Positions 16,379 through 24,700 of a stretch of 64,000 nt of DNA are shown here, piece by piece. The position numbers were made by a program, and so were the translations under genes. The stretch spans positions 1,330,501 to 1,394,500 of the forward strand of contig NZ_CP107942.1 in assembly GCF_036053395.1 (NCBI RefSeq), given 5' to 3'. Numbering within the stretch: the stretch's first letter is position 1; every line of letters begins with the position of its first letter. The notes under the pieces are model-generated. The model did no database searches. It had not been told where the DNA came from and saw only the letters and a list, made by a program, of their open reading frames with translations. The stretch comes from Actinoplanes sp. NBC_00393. GTDB lineage: Bacteria > Actinomycetota > Actinomycetes > Mycobacteriales > Micromonosporaceae.

Positions 16379-16705
16379 TCACGCAACCGGGAGGTCGACT
16401 CGACGTCCCAGTCCGAACTCGGCCGCCTCGTCGTCGGTGACCATGGCGAACGCGCCGGCCGGCACCCCGTCGAGCGTCGCCACCCGGGAGGCGGCCGACA
16501 GCAGACCGGCCTGATCCGTTCCGGTGATGAAGAAGATGTAGACGTCGCCGTACTCTTCGCCGTCGTCGTACACCTCCACCGCGCCGTCCTCCTCCAACTC
16601 CACCAGGAATTCCTCGATCTGGTCGATCCAGGGGAACGGATAAGCGGCGGGCGCAAGGTTCTCAGCCGGTGTCAGCGGAACGTGGATCTCGACGACGTCT
16701 GTCAT
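16379..16705 (-). CDS. Small acidic hypothetical protein
   Basis: A protein of 108 residues beginning MTDVVEIHVPLTPAEN. It is acidic, with a central IEEFLVELEEDGAVEVYDDG and YGDVYIFFITG that suggest a small alpha/beta fold. An in-frame ATG at 16720 would add five residues. No family is recognised with confidence. The charge pattern and size resemble immunity-type or regulatory small proteins, but there is no partner gene beside it. Confidence 0.6.
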   Translation of the reverse strand: MTDVVEIHVPLTPAENLAPAAYPFPWIDQIEEFLVELEEDGAVEVYDDGEEYGDVYIFFITGTDQAGLLSAASRVATLDGVPAGAFAMVTDDEAAEFGLGRRVDLPVA

Positions 16706-16790
16706 GACGACATGATCCATCGTGTCGGTGCAACCGGCGTACGCGCCTCCAGCCGCGAGCCGCCGTGGCAGGTCAATTGTGCCGGCTCGA

Positions 16791-17732
16791 TCAGACCTGG
16801 GTCCCGGGTGGGGATTTCAGGTGTCGCTCCGTTTCGGCCGGATAACCACCACGGCCCGACCGAAGAGCGTCGACAGCCACGCGGATGAGGTCGATGTTGA
16901 CACCGGCAGCACCACTCGGATCGTGGACCTGGAGCCGGATGTCCAGACTCACTGCCGTCTCACCCCATCCCTGCGCCTCGATGTTGAGGTGGGCGATCTT
17001 CTGCGATTTCAGGTGAGGCAGATATCCCAGGGGCGCCAACTGCACCTTGTCAGAGCCCAGCGCGTTCATCTTGGACTGCTTCTTGCTGTCCGGGTTCTCG
17101 GCGAGATTGCGGAAGTCTTCGGTACCACCCAGGTTGACCTGATAGGAGCTGACCAGAGTCAGGCCGCGCTCCTGCAGCATCCGCAGCAGCGCCTTGTGAA
17201 CGACGGAGGCACCGAATTGACTGGCCAGGTCGTCGCCGATCAGCGGCAGCCCGGCCTGCTCGAAACGCTTGAGCAGCGACGAGTCCCGCGCAACCGGATC
17301 CGCGGTGGTGTTGACGAACGCCACGCCCGCCAGCAGCGCAGCCTCCGCGTACGCCCGAGCGGTATCCGGCCGGCCGCTCGGCGCAGAGTAGAGCACAACC
17401 TCGGACCCACTCAGCGCCTCCGCCACCCTCCGGATCTCGCTGGAGTCCGTGAGCCCGCGCTGCACCCGGACGCCCGATGGGGCAAGCTCCGCACCCAGGC
17501 GCGGGAAGTTGTTCGGCGGCGCGAAGATCGCATGGTGTAGGTCCTGGCCGACCTTGCCCGCAGAGAGGGCGAAGGCCGCAACGAACTCGATGTCGCCAAC
17601 GCCCAGCCCGTTCACTTCAGGCTGGTGGATGCCGACCGAGCTGCCCGTCCTGCGGTAGAAGTTGATTCCCTGCACCAGCGCTGACGTGTTGTTGCCTACG
17701 CCGACGACTGCCACCCTCGCCTTTTCGATCAC
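16791..17732 (-). CDS. Myo-inositol-1-phosphate synthase family protein (Ino1 paralogue)
   Basis: A protein of 313 residues matching the actinobacterial inositol-phosphate synthase layout: an N-terminal Rossmann segment (VAVVGVGNNTSALVQGI), VEFVAAF-like IEFVAAFALS, then GDDLASQFGASVVHKALL and the NLGGTEDFRNLAENPDSKKQ region with active-site lysines, and GAAGVNIDLIRVAVDALRSG near the end. The family makes inositol phosphate from glucose 6-phosphate using NAD. It is shorter than the usual 360 residues and its sequence differs from housekeeping Ino1, so it may serve a cyclitol pathway. It stands alone here with no cyclitol genes beside it. Confidence 0.85.
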   Translation of the reverse strand: MIEKARVAVVGVGNNTSALVQGINFYRRTGSSVGIHQPEVNGLGVGDIEFVAAFALSAGKVGQDLHHAIFAPPNNFPRLGAELAPSGVRVQRGLTDSSEIRRVAEALSGSEVVLYSAPSGRPDTARAYAEAALLAGVAFVNTTADPVARDSSLLKRFEQAGLPLIGDDLASQFGASVVHKALLRMLQERGLTLVSSYQVNLGGTEDFRNLAENPDSKKQSKMNALGSDKVQLAPLGYLPHLKSQKIAHLNIEAQGWGETAVSLDIRLQVHDPSGAAGVNIDLIRVAVDALRSGRGGYPAETERHLKSPPGTQV

Positions 17733-17764
17733 TGCACGAGGCTACCGGCGCGGATGAATCAGCG

Positions 17765-18307
17765 TCAGTTTGCCGTGCGTCGGCGGTAGTACCTCGCTTG
17801 GCGGTCACGGTGGGCGCAGGACTCATGGCAGTAACGTCGACGCGGATGGTGCTGCACGAAGAACAGGCAGCAGTCGGAGCCCTCGCAGCGGCGCAGCAAT
17901 CGGGCCTGGCCTCCGGTGAGCAGTTCGATGCAGGCGGTGGCCAGGCTGCCGAGGAGCGCGGCATCACCGGTTGCGGCGCCTCGCCGACTGTCCGCGACGA
18001 GCGCCCCGGTGGAGTGCCAGACCATCTGCGGGGACGTCGGTGCGTGCCTGGCAACCGTGTTGACGTGCATGATCGCGGCCGCGGGCGGTGTTGCGCCGGT
18101 GACCGTCGCCGCGAACAAGGTGTGGATGCTGTCCCGCAGGGCCTTGGCCGCAGCCGTGTCACGGGCCGGGTGTGCGCCGGCCGTCGTGAACCAGAGCGTG
18201 GCCAGTTCGGTTGTGCCGAGGAAGTCCTCGCCGCCGTCGTACAGCGTGTTGGCGAACTCCACGACCAGCGGTTCGGTTCCCAGGATCGGCGGCTCCACGT
18301 CATCCAC
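17765..18307 (-). CDS. CGNR zinc-finger regulator (ABATE domain)
   Basis: A protein of 180 residues with an N-terminal ABATE-type domain (EPLVVEFANTLYDGGEDFLG onward) and a C-terminal zinc finger (CEGSDCCLFFVQHHPRRRYC, ESCAHRDRQARYYRRR). The four zinc cysteines are present. The usual C-G-N-R is C-A-H-R here, a small departure. These are presumed DNA-binding regulators. It is divergent from the GNAT gene, and a perfect 11-bp inverted repeat lies between their starts, a likely binding site. Confidence 0.87.
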   Translation of the reverse strand: MDDVEPPILGTEPLVVEFANTLYDGGEDFLGTTELATLWFTTAGAHPARDTAAAKALRDSIHTLFAATVTGATPPAAAIMHVNTVARHAPTSPQMVWHSTGALVADSRRGAATGDAALLGSLATACIELLTGGQARLLRRCEGSDCCLFFVQHHPRRRYCHESCAHRDRQARYYRRRTAN

Positions 18308-18320
18308 CCGAATATTCTAT

Positions 18321-18352
18321 GCTGACGGTAAGAGGTGCCTGTTACCGTCAGC
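18321..18352. promoter_or_regulatory. 11-bp inverted repeat between CGNR and GNAT genes
   Basis: GCTGACGGTAA at 18321-18331 and TTACCGTCAGC at 18342-18352 are perfect arms around a 10-base spacer. The right arm ends 3 bases before the GNAT ATG, and the left arm lies 14 bases from the CGNR start. TATTCT at 18313-18318 could be a -10 box for the GNAT gene, placing the arms over the transcription start. Confidence 0.7.
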
Positions 18353-18355
18353 CGC

Positions 18356-18895
18356 ATGATGACCTGGCGACACGTCACCCGTGACGACTTCCCGCTGTTG
18401 GCGCGCTGGCTGGCGGAGCCGCACGTGGCCCGCTGGTGGCACCACGAGACGTCCGTGGCGGCCGTGGAGCGCGACTTCGGGCCGTCCGCGCGCCGTGAGG
18501 AGCCGAACGAGGACCTTCTGGCGTTTCTCGACGGCGCACCGATCGGGCTGCTGCAACGCTCGTTCCTGCACGACTACCCGGAGTACCTCGACGAGCTGAC
18601 GCCGCTCACCGCGGTGCCGCCCCGTGCGATGACGATCGACTACCTGATCGGCGACACGGCAAACGTCGGGCGTGGCATCGGCACCCGGATGATCCGCTCG
18701 GCGCTGGGGCACCTGTGGGGCGACCACAAGGATGCCGAATGCGTGATTGTGGCGGTGCACGCCGACAACACCGGGTCGTGGCGGGTGCTGGAGAAGGCGG
18801 GCTTGGCTCGCGTCGCCCACGGCGAGATCAACCCGGACAATCCCATCGACGATCGGCGCCATTACGTCTACCGCAAAGATCGCCCCAAGAACTGA
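18356..18895 (+). CDS. GNAT acetyltransferase, AAC(6')-like
   Basis: A protein of 179 residues with a GNAT fold: an N-terminal TWRHVTRDDFPLLARWLAEP, the acceptor-side segment FLDGAPIGLLQRSF, the acetyl-CoA loop NVGRGIGTRMIR, and the motif DNTGSWRVLEKAGL. The start and the central layout resemble aminoglycoside 6'-N-acetyltransferases. That activity is inference, and the physiological substrate may differ. Two adjacent ATGs (18356, 18359) follow the dyad with no clear ribosome site, so the transcript may be nearly leaderless. Confidence 0.88.
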   Translation: MMTWRHVTRDDFPLLARWLAEPHVARWWHHETSVAAVERDFGPSARREEPNEDLLAFLDGAPIGLLQRSFLHDYPEYLDELTPLTAVPPRAMTIDYLIGDTANVGRGIGTRMIRSALGHLWGDHKDAECVIVAVHADNTGSWRVLEKAGLARVAHGEINPDNPIDDRRHYVYRKDRPKN

Positions 18896-18966
18896 CGAGC
18901 GCAGGGAGATGAGCAATCACAGACCGCTCCGGAAGCCGACACCGGCAGTCGGAGGGCAGGCGCTCG

Positions 18967-19611
18967 TCACCGGTCCCGGTCGTCGAGGTAGGCCAGCACC
19001 GCGAGTACGCGCCGGTGGTGGCTCGTCGACGGGGGCAGGCCGAGCTTGGCGAACAGCGCGTTGATCAGATTGCTGACCGACTTCTCGGTGATGACCAGCT
19101 TTTCGGCGACCGCGGCATTGGAGTGGCCCTCCGCCATGAGTCTCAGGACGTCCTGCTCCCGTGGCGTGAGCTCGGTCAAGGCGTCGCGGCCGTGCAGAAG
19201 CCGCGCGACCACGTCGGGGTCGATGACGGTGCCGCCGGCTGCGACCTGGCGCAGTGCGGCCACGAACTGGCGTACGTCACCGACCCGGTCCTTGAGCAGG
19301 TAGCCGACCGCACCGGCCCGGTCGGCGAGCAGTTCCCGGGCGTAGAGCCGCTCGACGTACTGGGACAGGACGAGCACCGGAAGGCCCTGCACCTGCTGCC
19401 GGGCGGCGATGGCGGCGCGCAGCCCCTCGTCGGTGAACGTGGGCGGCATCCTGACGTCGACCACGGCGATGTCGGGACGAACCTCGACCAGCCGCTCGGC
19501 GAGGCCGGTGCCGTCGGCCACCGTCGCCACCACGTCGAAGCCGTACGCGGTCAGCATGCGGGTGAGACCGTCGCGGAGCAGCACCTGGTCCTCGGCGATC
19601 AGGACGCGCAC
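18967..19611 (-). CDS. NarL/LuxR family response regulator
   Basis: A protein of 214 residues. The receiver domain (1-120) has the acidic pocket at E7/D8 and the phospho-acceptor Asp52 (VVDVRMPP), plus the conserved Lys in YLLKDRVGD. The C-terminal LuxR-type HTH (about 145-205) contains LTPREQDVLRLMAEGHSNAA and VSNLINALFAKLGL. It overlaps the upstream kinase gene by 13 bases, forming a two-gene operon. The target genes are unknown; the secreted hydrolase gene lies divergently on the far side of the kinase gene. Confidence 0.95.
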   Translation of the reverse strand: MRVLIAEDQVLLRDGLTRMLTAYGFDVVATVADGTGLAERLVEVRPDIAVVDVRMPPTFTDEGLRAAIAARQQVQGLPVLVLSQYVERLYARELLADRAGAVGYLLKDRVGDVRQFVAALRQVAAGGTVIDPDVVARLLHGRDALTELTPREQDVLRLMAEGHSNAAVAEKLVITEKSVSNLINALFAKLGLPPSTSHHRRVLAVLAYLDDRDR

Positions 19612-20837
19612 GGCAACTCCATGTCGAGCACCGTCGGACCGCCAACCGGGCTGCTCACCCGCAGCTCACCGTCGAACGCGGCCAACCGTCGCTGAATGCC
19701 GAGCAGGCCGGTGCCGCGGGCCGGGTCGGCGCCGCCGCGCCCGTCGTCCCGGACGGTGATGTGCAGGGCGGTGCCGGCGTCGGTGATGGTCACGTGGACG
19801 CGGTCGGCGCCACTGTGCCGTCCGGCGTTGGCGAGCGCCTCGGCGACAGCGAAGTACCCCGCGGCCTCGACCGGTGCGGCGAGCCGCCGGTCCAGCCTGA
19901 GGTCCAGATCGGCCGGGAACGCGGTGTCGAGCACGAGCGCCTCGACCGCTGCGCCCAGCCCGCGGTCGGCCAGCACCGGCGGGTGGATTCCCCGCACCAG
20001 GTTCCGCAGCTCGGTCAGCGCGGTGCCCGCGCCGATCCGTGCCTCGGCCACGAGAGCCTTGGCGACTGCCGGGTCGGCGTCGATGACGTCCTCGGCGACG
20101 CCCAGGCTCATCGTCATCGCCACCAGCCGTGCCTGGGCCCCGTCGTGCAGGTCACGCTCGATGCGGCGCAGTTCGGCGGCGGACGCGTCGACAGTGGCCG
20201 CACGGGCGACGGTCAGGCGGTCGACCCGTTCGGCCAGCACTGCCGTGGGACTCGGGCCCAGCAGGGCGGCCGCGAGCCGGGCCTGACCGCGGACGAGATG
20301 CCGGGGCAACCGGTACGCGACGACGGCCAGTCCGATACCGACCGGCACGAGGATCCAGCTCAGCACCGGGGACCGGCCGGTCAGCTCGAGCACCACGGGG
20401 TCGTACCCGGCCGACTCCGGCAGGACCGCGCGCAGCACGGGCGCGGTCACGCATTGGAGCGCGGTCAGCCACAGGGCCACCGAGAGCACCAGGCAGGCCG
20501 GCCCGACCGCGAACTGGCAGATCAGCCAGGCAAGGTCGGACCAGGTCGCAGGGTCGCGCAGGATCACCCGGAGCCGGGCGAGCAACCCCGAGGGCAATGA
20601 CCGGTACGGGGTGAGCACCGCCACGTCGAGCACGGTGGCCGCTCGACGGCGCTGGATCCCGGCGAGCCGGCGGGTGACCCAGATGGCGGCCGCGAAGAAG
20701 ACGAGACCCAGGCCCGCCACCAGGCTCGCCGGTATCGATGCGATCAGAAGGAACAGCAGCACGGGTGCGGGCAGACCGATCGCCGCGCTCACCACCAGCC
20801 AACTCACGTCACGTCCATGACTCCGAATCCGTTCCAC
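19599..20837 (-). CDS. NarL-type sensor histidine kinase
   Basis: A protein of 412 residues with an N-terminal membrane part of about four helices (LPAPVLLFLLIASIPASLVA; LVFFAAAIWV; CLVLSVALWLTALQCV; WILVPVGIGLAVVAY), a HisKA_3 dimer domain with the phospho-accepting His in RRIERDLHDGAQARLVA, and an ATPase domain (AEALANAGRHSGADRV, then DDGRGG). There is almost no extracellular domain, so it probably senses the membrane. GTG 20837 is used; GTG 20807 is also possible. It is co-expressed with the response regulator below it. Confidence 0.93.
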   Translation of the reverse strand: MERIRSHGRDVSWLVVSAAIGLPAPVLLFLLIASIPASLVAGLGLVFFAAAIWVTRRLAGIQRRRAATVLDVAVLTPYRSLPSGLLARLRVILRDPATWSDLAWLICQFAVGPACLVLSVALWLTALQCVTAPVLRAVLPESAGYDPVVLELTGRSPVLSWILVPVGIGLAVVAYRLPRHLVRGQARLAAALLGPSPTAVLAERVDRLTVARAATVDASAAELRRIERDLHDGAQARLVAMTMSLGVAEDVIDADPAVAKALVAEARIGAGTALTELRNLVRGIHPPVLADRGLGAAVEALVLDTAFPADLDLRLDRRLAAPVEAAGYFAVAEALANAGRHSGADRVHVTITDAGTALHITVRDDGRGGADPARGTGLLGIQRRLAAFDGELRVSSPVGGPTVLDMELPCAS

Positions 20838-20978
20838 GGCCTCGACAGTAGATCGCTGTCGAAGTCACGGACAGGGTGCCTGCACCCCGCCGATCCCGGG
20901 TGTTCCTGCCCTGTCTGCCGAGCGGCCCGCCGACGAGGCTGGGTTCTGCCGAACCGAGATCGACCTGGGAGACGCGAA

Positions 20979-22352
20979 ATGCGAAAGATCGCCGTAGCCG
21001 TACTCGCCGCACTGTCGGCCGCGCTCATCGCCGTGCCGGCGCCGGCCCTCGCAGCGACGGACGTGGTCGCCACGGAGGTGCAGTTCACCGGCGCCGGCGG
21101 TGAGGTCCTGCACGGCACGGTCCTCGCGCCTGAGCAGGCCGCCGGAGGCACGCGCCGGCCGGGGATCGTGATGCTGGAAGGCGCGGGCAATCGCGGCCGG
21201 GAATATCTCATGCCGGAAGCGCGGGCTTACGCCCGGCACGGCATCGTGACGCTTGTGTACGACAAACGCGCGGTCGGCTATTCGATGCTGCAACGCGACT
21301 ACGGGCTGCTCGCCGACGACGCACTCGCCGGACTGCGGCTGCTCCGGTCCCGGCCGGACGTCGACCCGGCGCGGGCCGGCCTGTGGGGACTGTCCGAAGG
21401 CGCGTTCGTCGCCCCCATCGCCGCGAACCGTTCCACCGACGTCGCGTTCCTCATCACGGTCGGCGCGGTCGGTGTCACCCCGGCCGCGCAGACCGCCTGG
21501 GCCTACGGCACGTACCTGCGGCACGCCGGCGTCAGCGGATCACTGCCCCGCACCATGCGGGGCACCACGGTCCGCACCGCCATCGGAGCGGGCATCTTCG
21601 CCGAGGCCGACTTCGACCCGCTGCCGCACTGGGAGCAGGTGCGGCAGCCGGTGCTCGCCCAGTGGGGCCGCCTCGACCGCGATGCCGTGCCCGGGAAGAG
21701 CAGCCGGCTCATCCGGGAGGCGCTGGAGCGTGGTGGCAACACTCGGCACGCCATCCGGATCGTCGAGGCCACCAACCACAACCTGCACCGCACCGCCGAC
21801 GACGGCTTCGACCGCCTGCCGGAGCTGTCGGCCGACTACGGCGACGCGGAGGCGCGCTGGATCGCCGACCCTCGGCAGGCGCCCGTTTCGACTGGTGACT
21901 TCGGCGCCGAACCGGCCGCACCGGCCATTCACGTACCGGCCTGGTACGGCGGCGCGGTCCAACTCGTGGCGTTCCTGGTGATGCTGGCCGCGTTCGCGGC
22001 GTACCCGATGGTTGCCGCCGTTCGCCGTGTCCGTCGCCGCCCGACGGACCGCGTCTCTCGCCCAGCCCGCTGGCTTGCGGTCCTCGGCCCGGCCACCGTT
22101 ACCGGCACGCTGTTGTACCTGCTGGTTCTGCTCGCCACGGCAGCGAAGATCACCGGACCGGTGGTCCTGGGCCGCCCGGTCGTGTGGCTCGGCCTGCAAC
22201 TGCTGGCCTGCGCCACCGTGGCGGCCACGCTCGCGGTCGCCCACGGCCTGCGCCGGCACCGCCCGGCCGACCGGATCCGGCTCGGCCTGCTCACCGTGGG
22301 CGGCCTGCTGTTCGTCCCGTGGGCCATCCACTGGGGCTTGCTCCTCCCGTGA
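20979..22352 (+). CDS. Secreted/membrane-anchored alpha/beta hydrolase
   Basis: A protein of 457 residues. A signal peptide (MRKIAVAVLAALSAALIAVP, cleavage after ALA) is followed by an esterase/peptidase-like hydrolase domain with the nucleophile in GLWGLSEGAF, an Asp in WGRLDRDAVPG and a His in EATNHNLH. The C-terminal 130 residues form four membrane helices, ending PWAIHWGLLLP. The catalytic part therefore sits outside the membrane, tethered at its C-terminus. The start at 20979 has GGGAGA before it and the signal peptide directly after it. It lies divergently from the two-component system, whose kinase could regulate it. Confidence 0.88.
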   Translation: MRKIAVAVLAALSAALIAVPAPALAATDVVATEVQFTGAGGEVLHGTVLAPEQAAGGTRRPGIVMLEGAGNRGREYLMPEARAYARHGIVTLVYDKRAVGYSMLQRDYGLLADDALAGLRLLRSRPDVDPARAGLWGLSEGAFVAPIAANRSTDVAFLITVGAVGVTPAAQTAWAYGTYLRHAGVSGSLPRTMRGTTVRTAIGAGIFAEADFDPLPHWEQVRQPVLAQWGRLDRDAVPGKSSRLIREALERGGNTRHAIRIVEATNHNLHRTADDGFDRLPELSADYGDAEARWIADPRQAPVSTGDFGAEPAAPAIHVPAWYGGAVQLVAFLVMLAAFAAYPMVAAVRRVRRRPTDRVSRPARWLAVLGPATVTGTLLYLLVLLATAAKITGPVVLGRPVVWLGLQLLACATVAATLAVAHGLRRHRPADRIRLGLLTVGGLLFVPWAIHWGLLLP

Positions 22353-22477
22353 CCGCTCAGCCTCGATCCGCCGGTTGGCGCAGCGCTCCACAGATGCCGC
22401 CGACGCACCTGACCCGCTGGAAGAACGATGCCGATCCGGAAGGGAACCGGGGCGAGCGCAGGCGTCGGTCCTGCCTC

Positions 22478-22494
22478 ATCTGCTGACCGCAGAT
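22478..22494. promoter_or_regulatory. Palindrome upstream of clpP pair
   Basis: ATCTGC, TGACC, GCAGAT is a perfect 6-bp-arm palindrome, with its right end 72 bases before the first clpP start. Its core CTGC-N5-GCAG has the same half-sites and spacing as the PopR box I recall from Streptomyces (CTGCC-N3-GGCAG). The PopR-like protein encoded just downstream of the clpP pair is the obvious candidate to bind it. Confidence 0.55.
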
Positions 22495-22565
22495 CGGCTT
22501 GGCCGGCGGGCGCCGTCGCGGTGAAGGTGGAGACGGCACGCAGGGCCGAGCCGGAGGAGAGAGCC

Positions 22566-23192
22566 ATGCATCCATTCACTGCCGCGACGCCAGGCGGGAC
22601 CGGGTCCGTCGATGACCAGTTGTCCGTCCAGCTGCTGCACCAGCGCATCATCGTGCTCGGGACCGAGGTCGACGACCCGATCGCCAACCGGATCTGCGGG
22701 CAGCTGCTGCTGTTGTCCGCCGAGGACCCGCTGAGCACCATCAACCTGTACATCAACTCGCCGGGCGGTTCGGTCACCGCCGGGCTGGCGATCTACGACA
22801 CCATGCGGCTGATCCCCAACGACGTCAGTACGCTGGCCCTCGGCCTTGCCGGGAGCATGGGGCAGTTCCTGCTCACCGCCGGCGCCCCCGGCAAGCGGTA
22901 CGCGCTGCCGCACGCCCAGATCCTGATGCACCAGGGCTCGGCCGGCTTCGGCGGCACCGCGGCGGACGTGGAGATCTACGCCAACCAGTTGGAGCGGCTC
23001 GGTCAGACGCTGCTGCGCCTGACCGCCGAGCACACCGGGCAGCCGATCGACACGGTCGAACGCGACAGCCGGCGTGATCGCTGGTTCACCGCCGAGGAGG
23101 CGCTCGAGTACGGCCTCATCGACCGGGTCCTCGACAGCGTCGACGACGTACGCCCCGCGATGGCCCGCCAGCCGATGGGACTGAGCGCATGA
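22566..23192 (+). CDS. clpP: ClpP protease subunit (first of pair)
   Basis: A ClpP-type serine peptidase of 208 residues. The catalytic Ser97 (GLAGSMGQ), His122 (ILMHQG) and Asp171 (the second Asp in ERDSRRD) are all present, as is the INSPGGSV strand. ATG 22566 follows GGAGGAGAG. Its last four bases overlap the next gene (ATGA), so the two subunits are co-translated and probably form a mixed tetradecamer. With the XRE regulator next door this matches the clpP3-clpP4-popR locus of Streptomyces, which is induced when the main ClpP1P2 protease is impaired. Confidence 0.93.
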   Translation: MHPFTAATPGGTGSVDDQLSVQLLHQRIIVLGTEVDDPIANRICGQLLLLSAEDPLSTINLYINSPGGSVTAGLAIYDTMRLIPNDVSTLALGLAGSMGQFLLTAGAPGKRYALPHAQILMHQGSAGFGGTAADVEIYANQLERLGQTLLRLTAEHTGQPIDTVERDSRRDRWFTAEEALEYGLIDRVLDSVDDVRPAMARQPMGLSA

Positions 23193-23803
23193 GCCACTAC
23201 ACCATCCCGACCGTCGTGGAGAAGACGCCGAGCGGGGAACGCGCCTTCGACATCTACTCCCGGCTGCTGTCGGACCGGATCATCTTCCTCGGCACCGAGA
23301 TCGACGACGGGGTCGCCAACGTGGTGATCGCCCAGCTGATCCACTTGGAGTCCACCGGGGAACAGGAGATCGGGCTGTACATCAACTCCCCGGGCGGCTC
23401 ATTCAGCGCGCTGACCGCGATCTACGACACCATGCATTTCATCCGGTGCGACATCGCCACCATCTGCGTCGGTCAGGCAGCGTCGGCGTCCGCGGCGCTG
23501 CTGGCGGCCGGCACCCCGGGCAAGCGGTCGGTGCTGAAGCACGCGAAGGTCACCTTGCACCAGCCGTCCGGCCATGCCCGCGGCACGCTGCCGGATTTGG
23601 CCGTGGAGGCCAAGGAGGTGGCCAAGGTCCGGGCCGAGATGGATCAGATCCTGGCCGAACACACCGGGCATTCGATCGCCAGGATCCGGGAGGACACCGA
23701 CCGCCGGATGACCCTGTCGGCCGCCGACGCCGTCGCCTACGGCCTCGCCGACCAGGTCATCACCCGGCGTGAACCGCGCGGTTACCGGCTCAACGCCGCC
23801 TGA
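23189..23803 (+). CDS. clpP: ClpP-like subunit lacking the catalytic Asp (second of pair)
   Basis: A ClpP fold protein of 204 residues. The N-terminal [20 protein letters not shown] is a canonical ClpP start, and Ser99 (GQAASASA) and His124 (TLHQPSG) are in place. In the segment [12 protein letters not shown], aligned by eye to E. coli IERDTERDRFLS, the position of the catalytic Asp is Arg173. This subunit may therefore be weakly active or structural, supplying ring contacts to its partner. It is co-translated with the upstream subunit. Confidence 0.92.
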   Translation: MSHYTIPTVVEKTPSGERAFDIYSRLLSDRIIFLGTEIDDGVANVVIAQLIHLESTGEQEIGLYINSPGGSFSALTAIYDTMHFIRCDIATICVGQAASASAALLAAGTPGKRSVLKHAKVTLHQPSGHARGTLPDLAVEAKEVAKVRAEMDQILAEHTGHSIARIREDTDRRMTLSAADAVAYGLADQVITRREPRGYRLNAA

Positions 23804-24157
23804 TCAGGCAGCCAGCAGGACGACATCGCCGGACCGGGAGCCGCGCGGCGCATGTGCCGCGCGGCGCAGCCGGGCCGTCTCCAGCCGCAGGACCGGGGCG
23901 CGATGCGCCGTGAGGTCGCGCCCCACCTCGGCCAGCAGATCGGCCAGCCCGATGCCCAGCGAGTCGCACACGGCAGCCACGATCTCCGAGCTCGCCTCCT
24001 TGCGGCCGCGCTCGATCTCGGACAGGTACTGCACCGAGACGGACGCGTCCCGAGCGACCTCGGCAAGGGTCCGCTCCTGCTCCAGCCGGCAGCGCCGCAG
24101 CACCTCACCGAGCAGGGTGCGCAACAGAGGCCGGGGTCGGTACGTCACGTCTTCCAT
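23804..24157 (-). CDS. popR: PopR/ClgR-like XRE regulator with C-terminal LAA tail
   Basis: A protein of 117 residues with one XRE helix-turn-helix (RTLAEVARDASVSVQYLSEI, then ERGRKEASSEIVAAVC) that closely resembles ClgR and PopR. It converges on the clpP pair; the stop codons abut. The C-terminus is VVLLAA. ClgR and PopR in Streptomyces are activators degraded by ClpP through a C-terminal Ala-Ala, so this tail fits a feedback loop: active ClpP removes the activator, impaired ClpP lets it build up and switch on the second clpP pair. The symbol is by analogy. Confidence 0.85.
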   Translation of the reverse strand: MEDVTYRPRPLLRTLLGEVLRRCRLEQERTLAEVARDASVSVQYLSEIERGRKEASSEIVAAVCDSLGIGLADLLAEVGRDLTAHRAPVLRLETARLRRAAHAPRGSRSGDVVLLAA

Positions 24158-24299
24158 ACGCCGACGGTAGTGAGCCGGCGCCGTCGCCGACGCCCGGTTC
24201 TGCCAGCAGCAGAGGACCCGCCCAAGTAGCCATGCCCGGACGCATCACCTTGCCGGATGGGCCTGCGCGCTGGATGGGCCGAGACATCCGGGCTCGCGA

Positions 24300-24323
24300 A
24301 AGCGTAACCAGTAGGTTACGCTT
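24300..24323. promoter_or_regulatory. ArsR-type operator at arsR start
   Basis: AGCGTAACC, AGTA, GGTTACGCT form a perfect palindrome (10-bp arms with the flanking A/T) ending 5 bases before the GTG of the ArsR gene. Its core AACC-N4-GGTT is shared with the operators of the second ArsR/SRPBCC module at 40659-40707. Autorepression is likely. Confidence 0.78.
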
Positions 24324-24328
24324 CCTGC

Positions 24329-24700
24329 GTGGATGACGTGGCCGCGGCGATCGCCGACCCGGTTCGCCGGACGATCCTGGAGATGCTGCGCGAGCAGCCG
24401 CTCGCCGCGCGCCGGATAGCCGAGCGCTTCCCGATCAGCCGGCCCGCGATCAGCCGCCACCTGCGGGTGCTGCGCGAGTGCGGCCTGGTCCAGGACGTCC
24501 CGGTCGGCCGGGAGCGTCGCTACCACCTCGATACGTCGCGGTTCGACGAGCTCAACGCCTGGCTCGCCGGCTTCGCGGCGCCGGCCGCTGCCGCCATGTG
24601 GAGTCAGCGGTTCGACGCGCTGGAGACTGAGGTCCACCGCACCCGCCGCGACCGCCGTCAAGGCGGCGCGGCGCCCGATCGACTGGAGGAGACCGCATGA
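24329..24700 (+). CDS. ArsR family regulator
   Basis: A protein of 123 residues with a winged helix of the ArsR/SmtB type: AIADPVRRTILEMLREQPLA, RRIAERFPISRPAISRHLRV and the wing VGRERRYHLD. It lacks obvious metal-binding cysteine pairs, so it belongs to the subclass paired with SRPBCC-domain genes. GTG 24329 directly follows the operator, suggesting a very short or absent leader. The ATGA overlap couples it to the SRPBCC gene. Confidence 0.93.
   Translation: MDDVAAAIADPVRRTILEMLREQPLAARRIAERFPISRPAISRHLRVLRECGLVQDVPVGRERRYHLDTSRFDELNAWLAGFAAPAAAAMWSQRFDALETEVHRTRRDRRQGGAAPDRLEETA

Noticed and set aside
20817..20978. Upstream extension of the secreted hydrolase frame
   Set aside because: It would place 54 non-hydrophobic residues before an obvious signal peptide; ATG 20979 has a good ribosome site.
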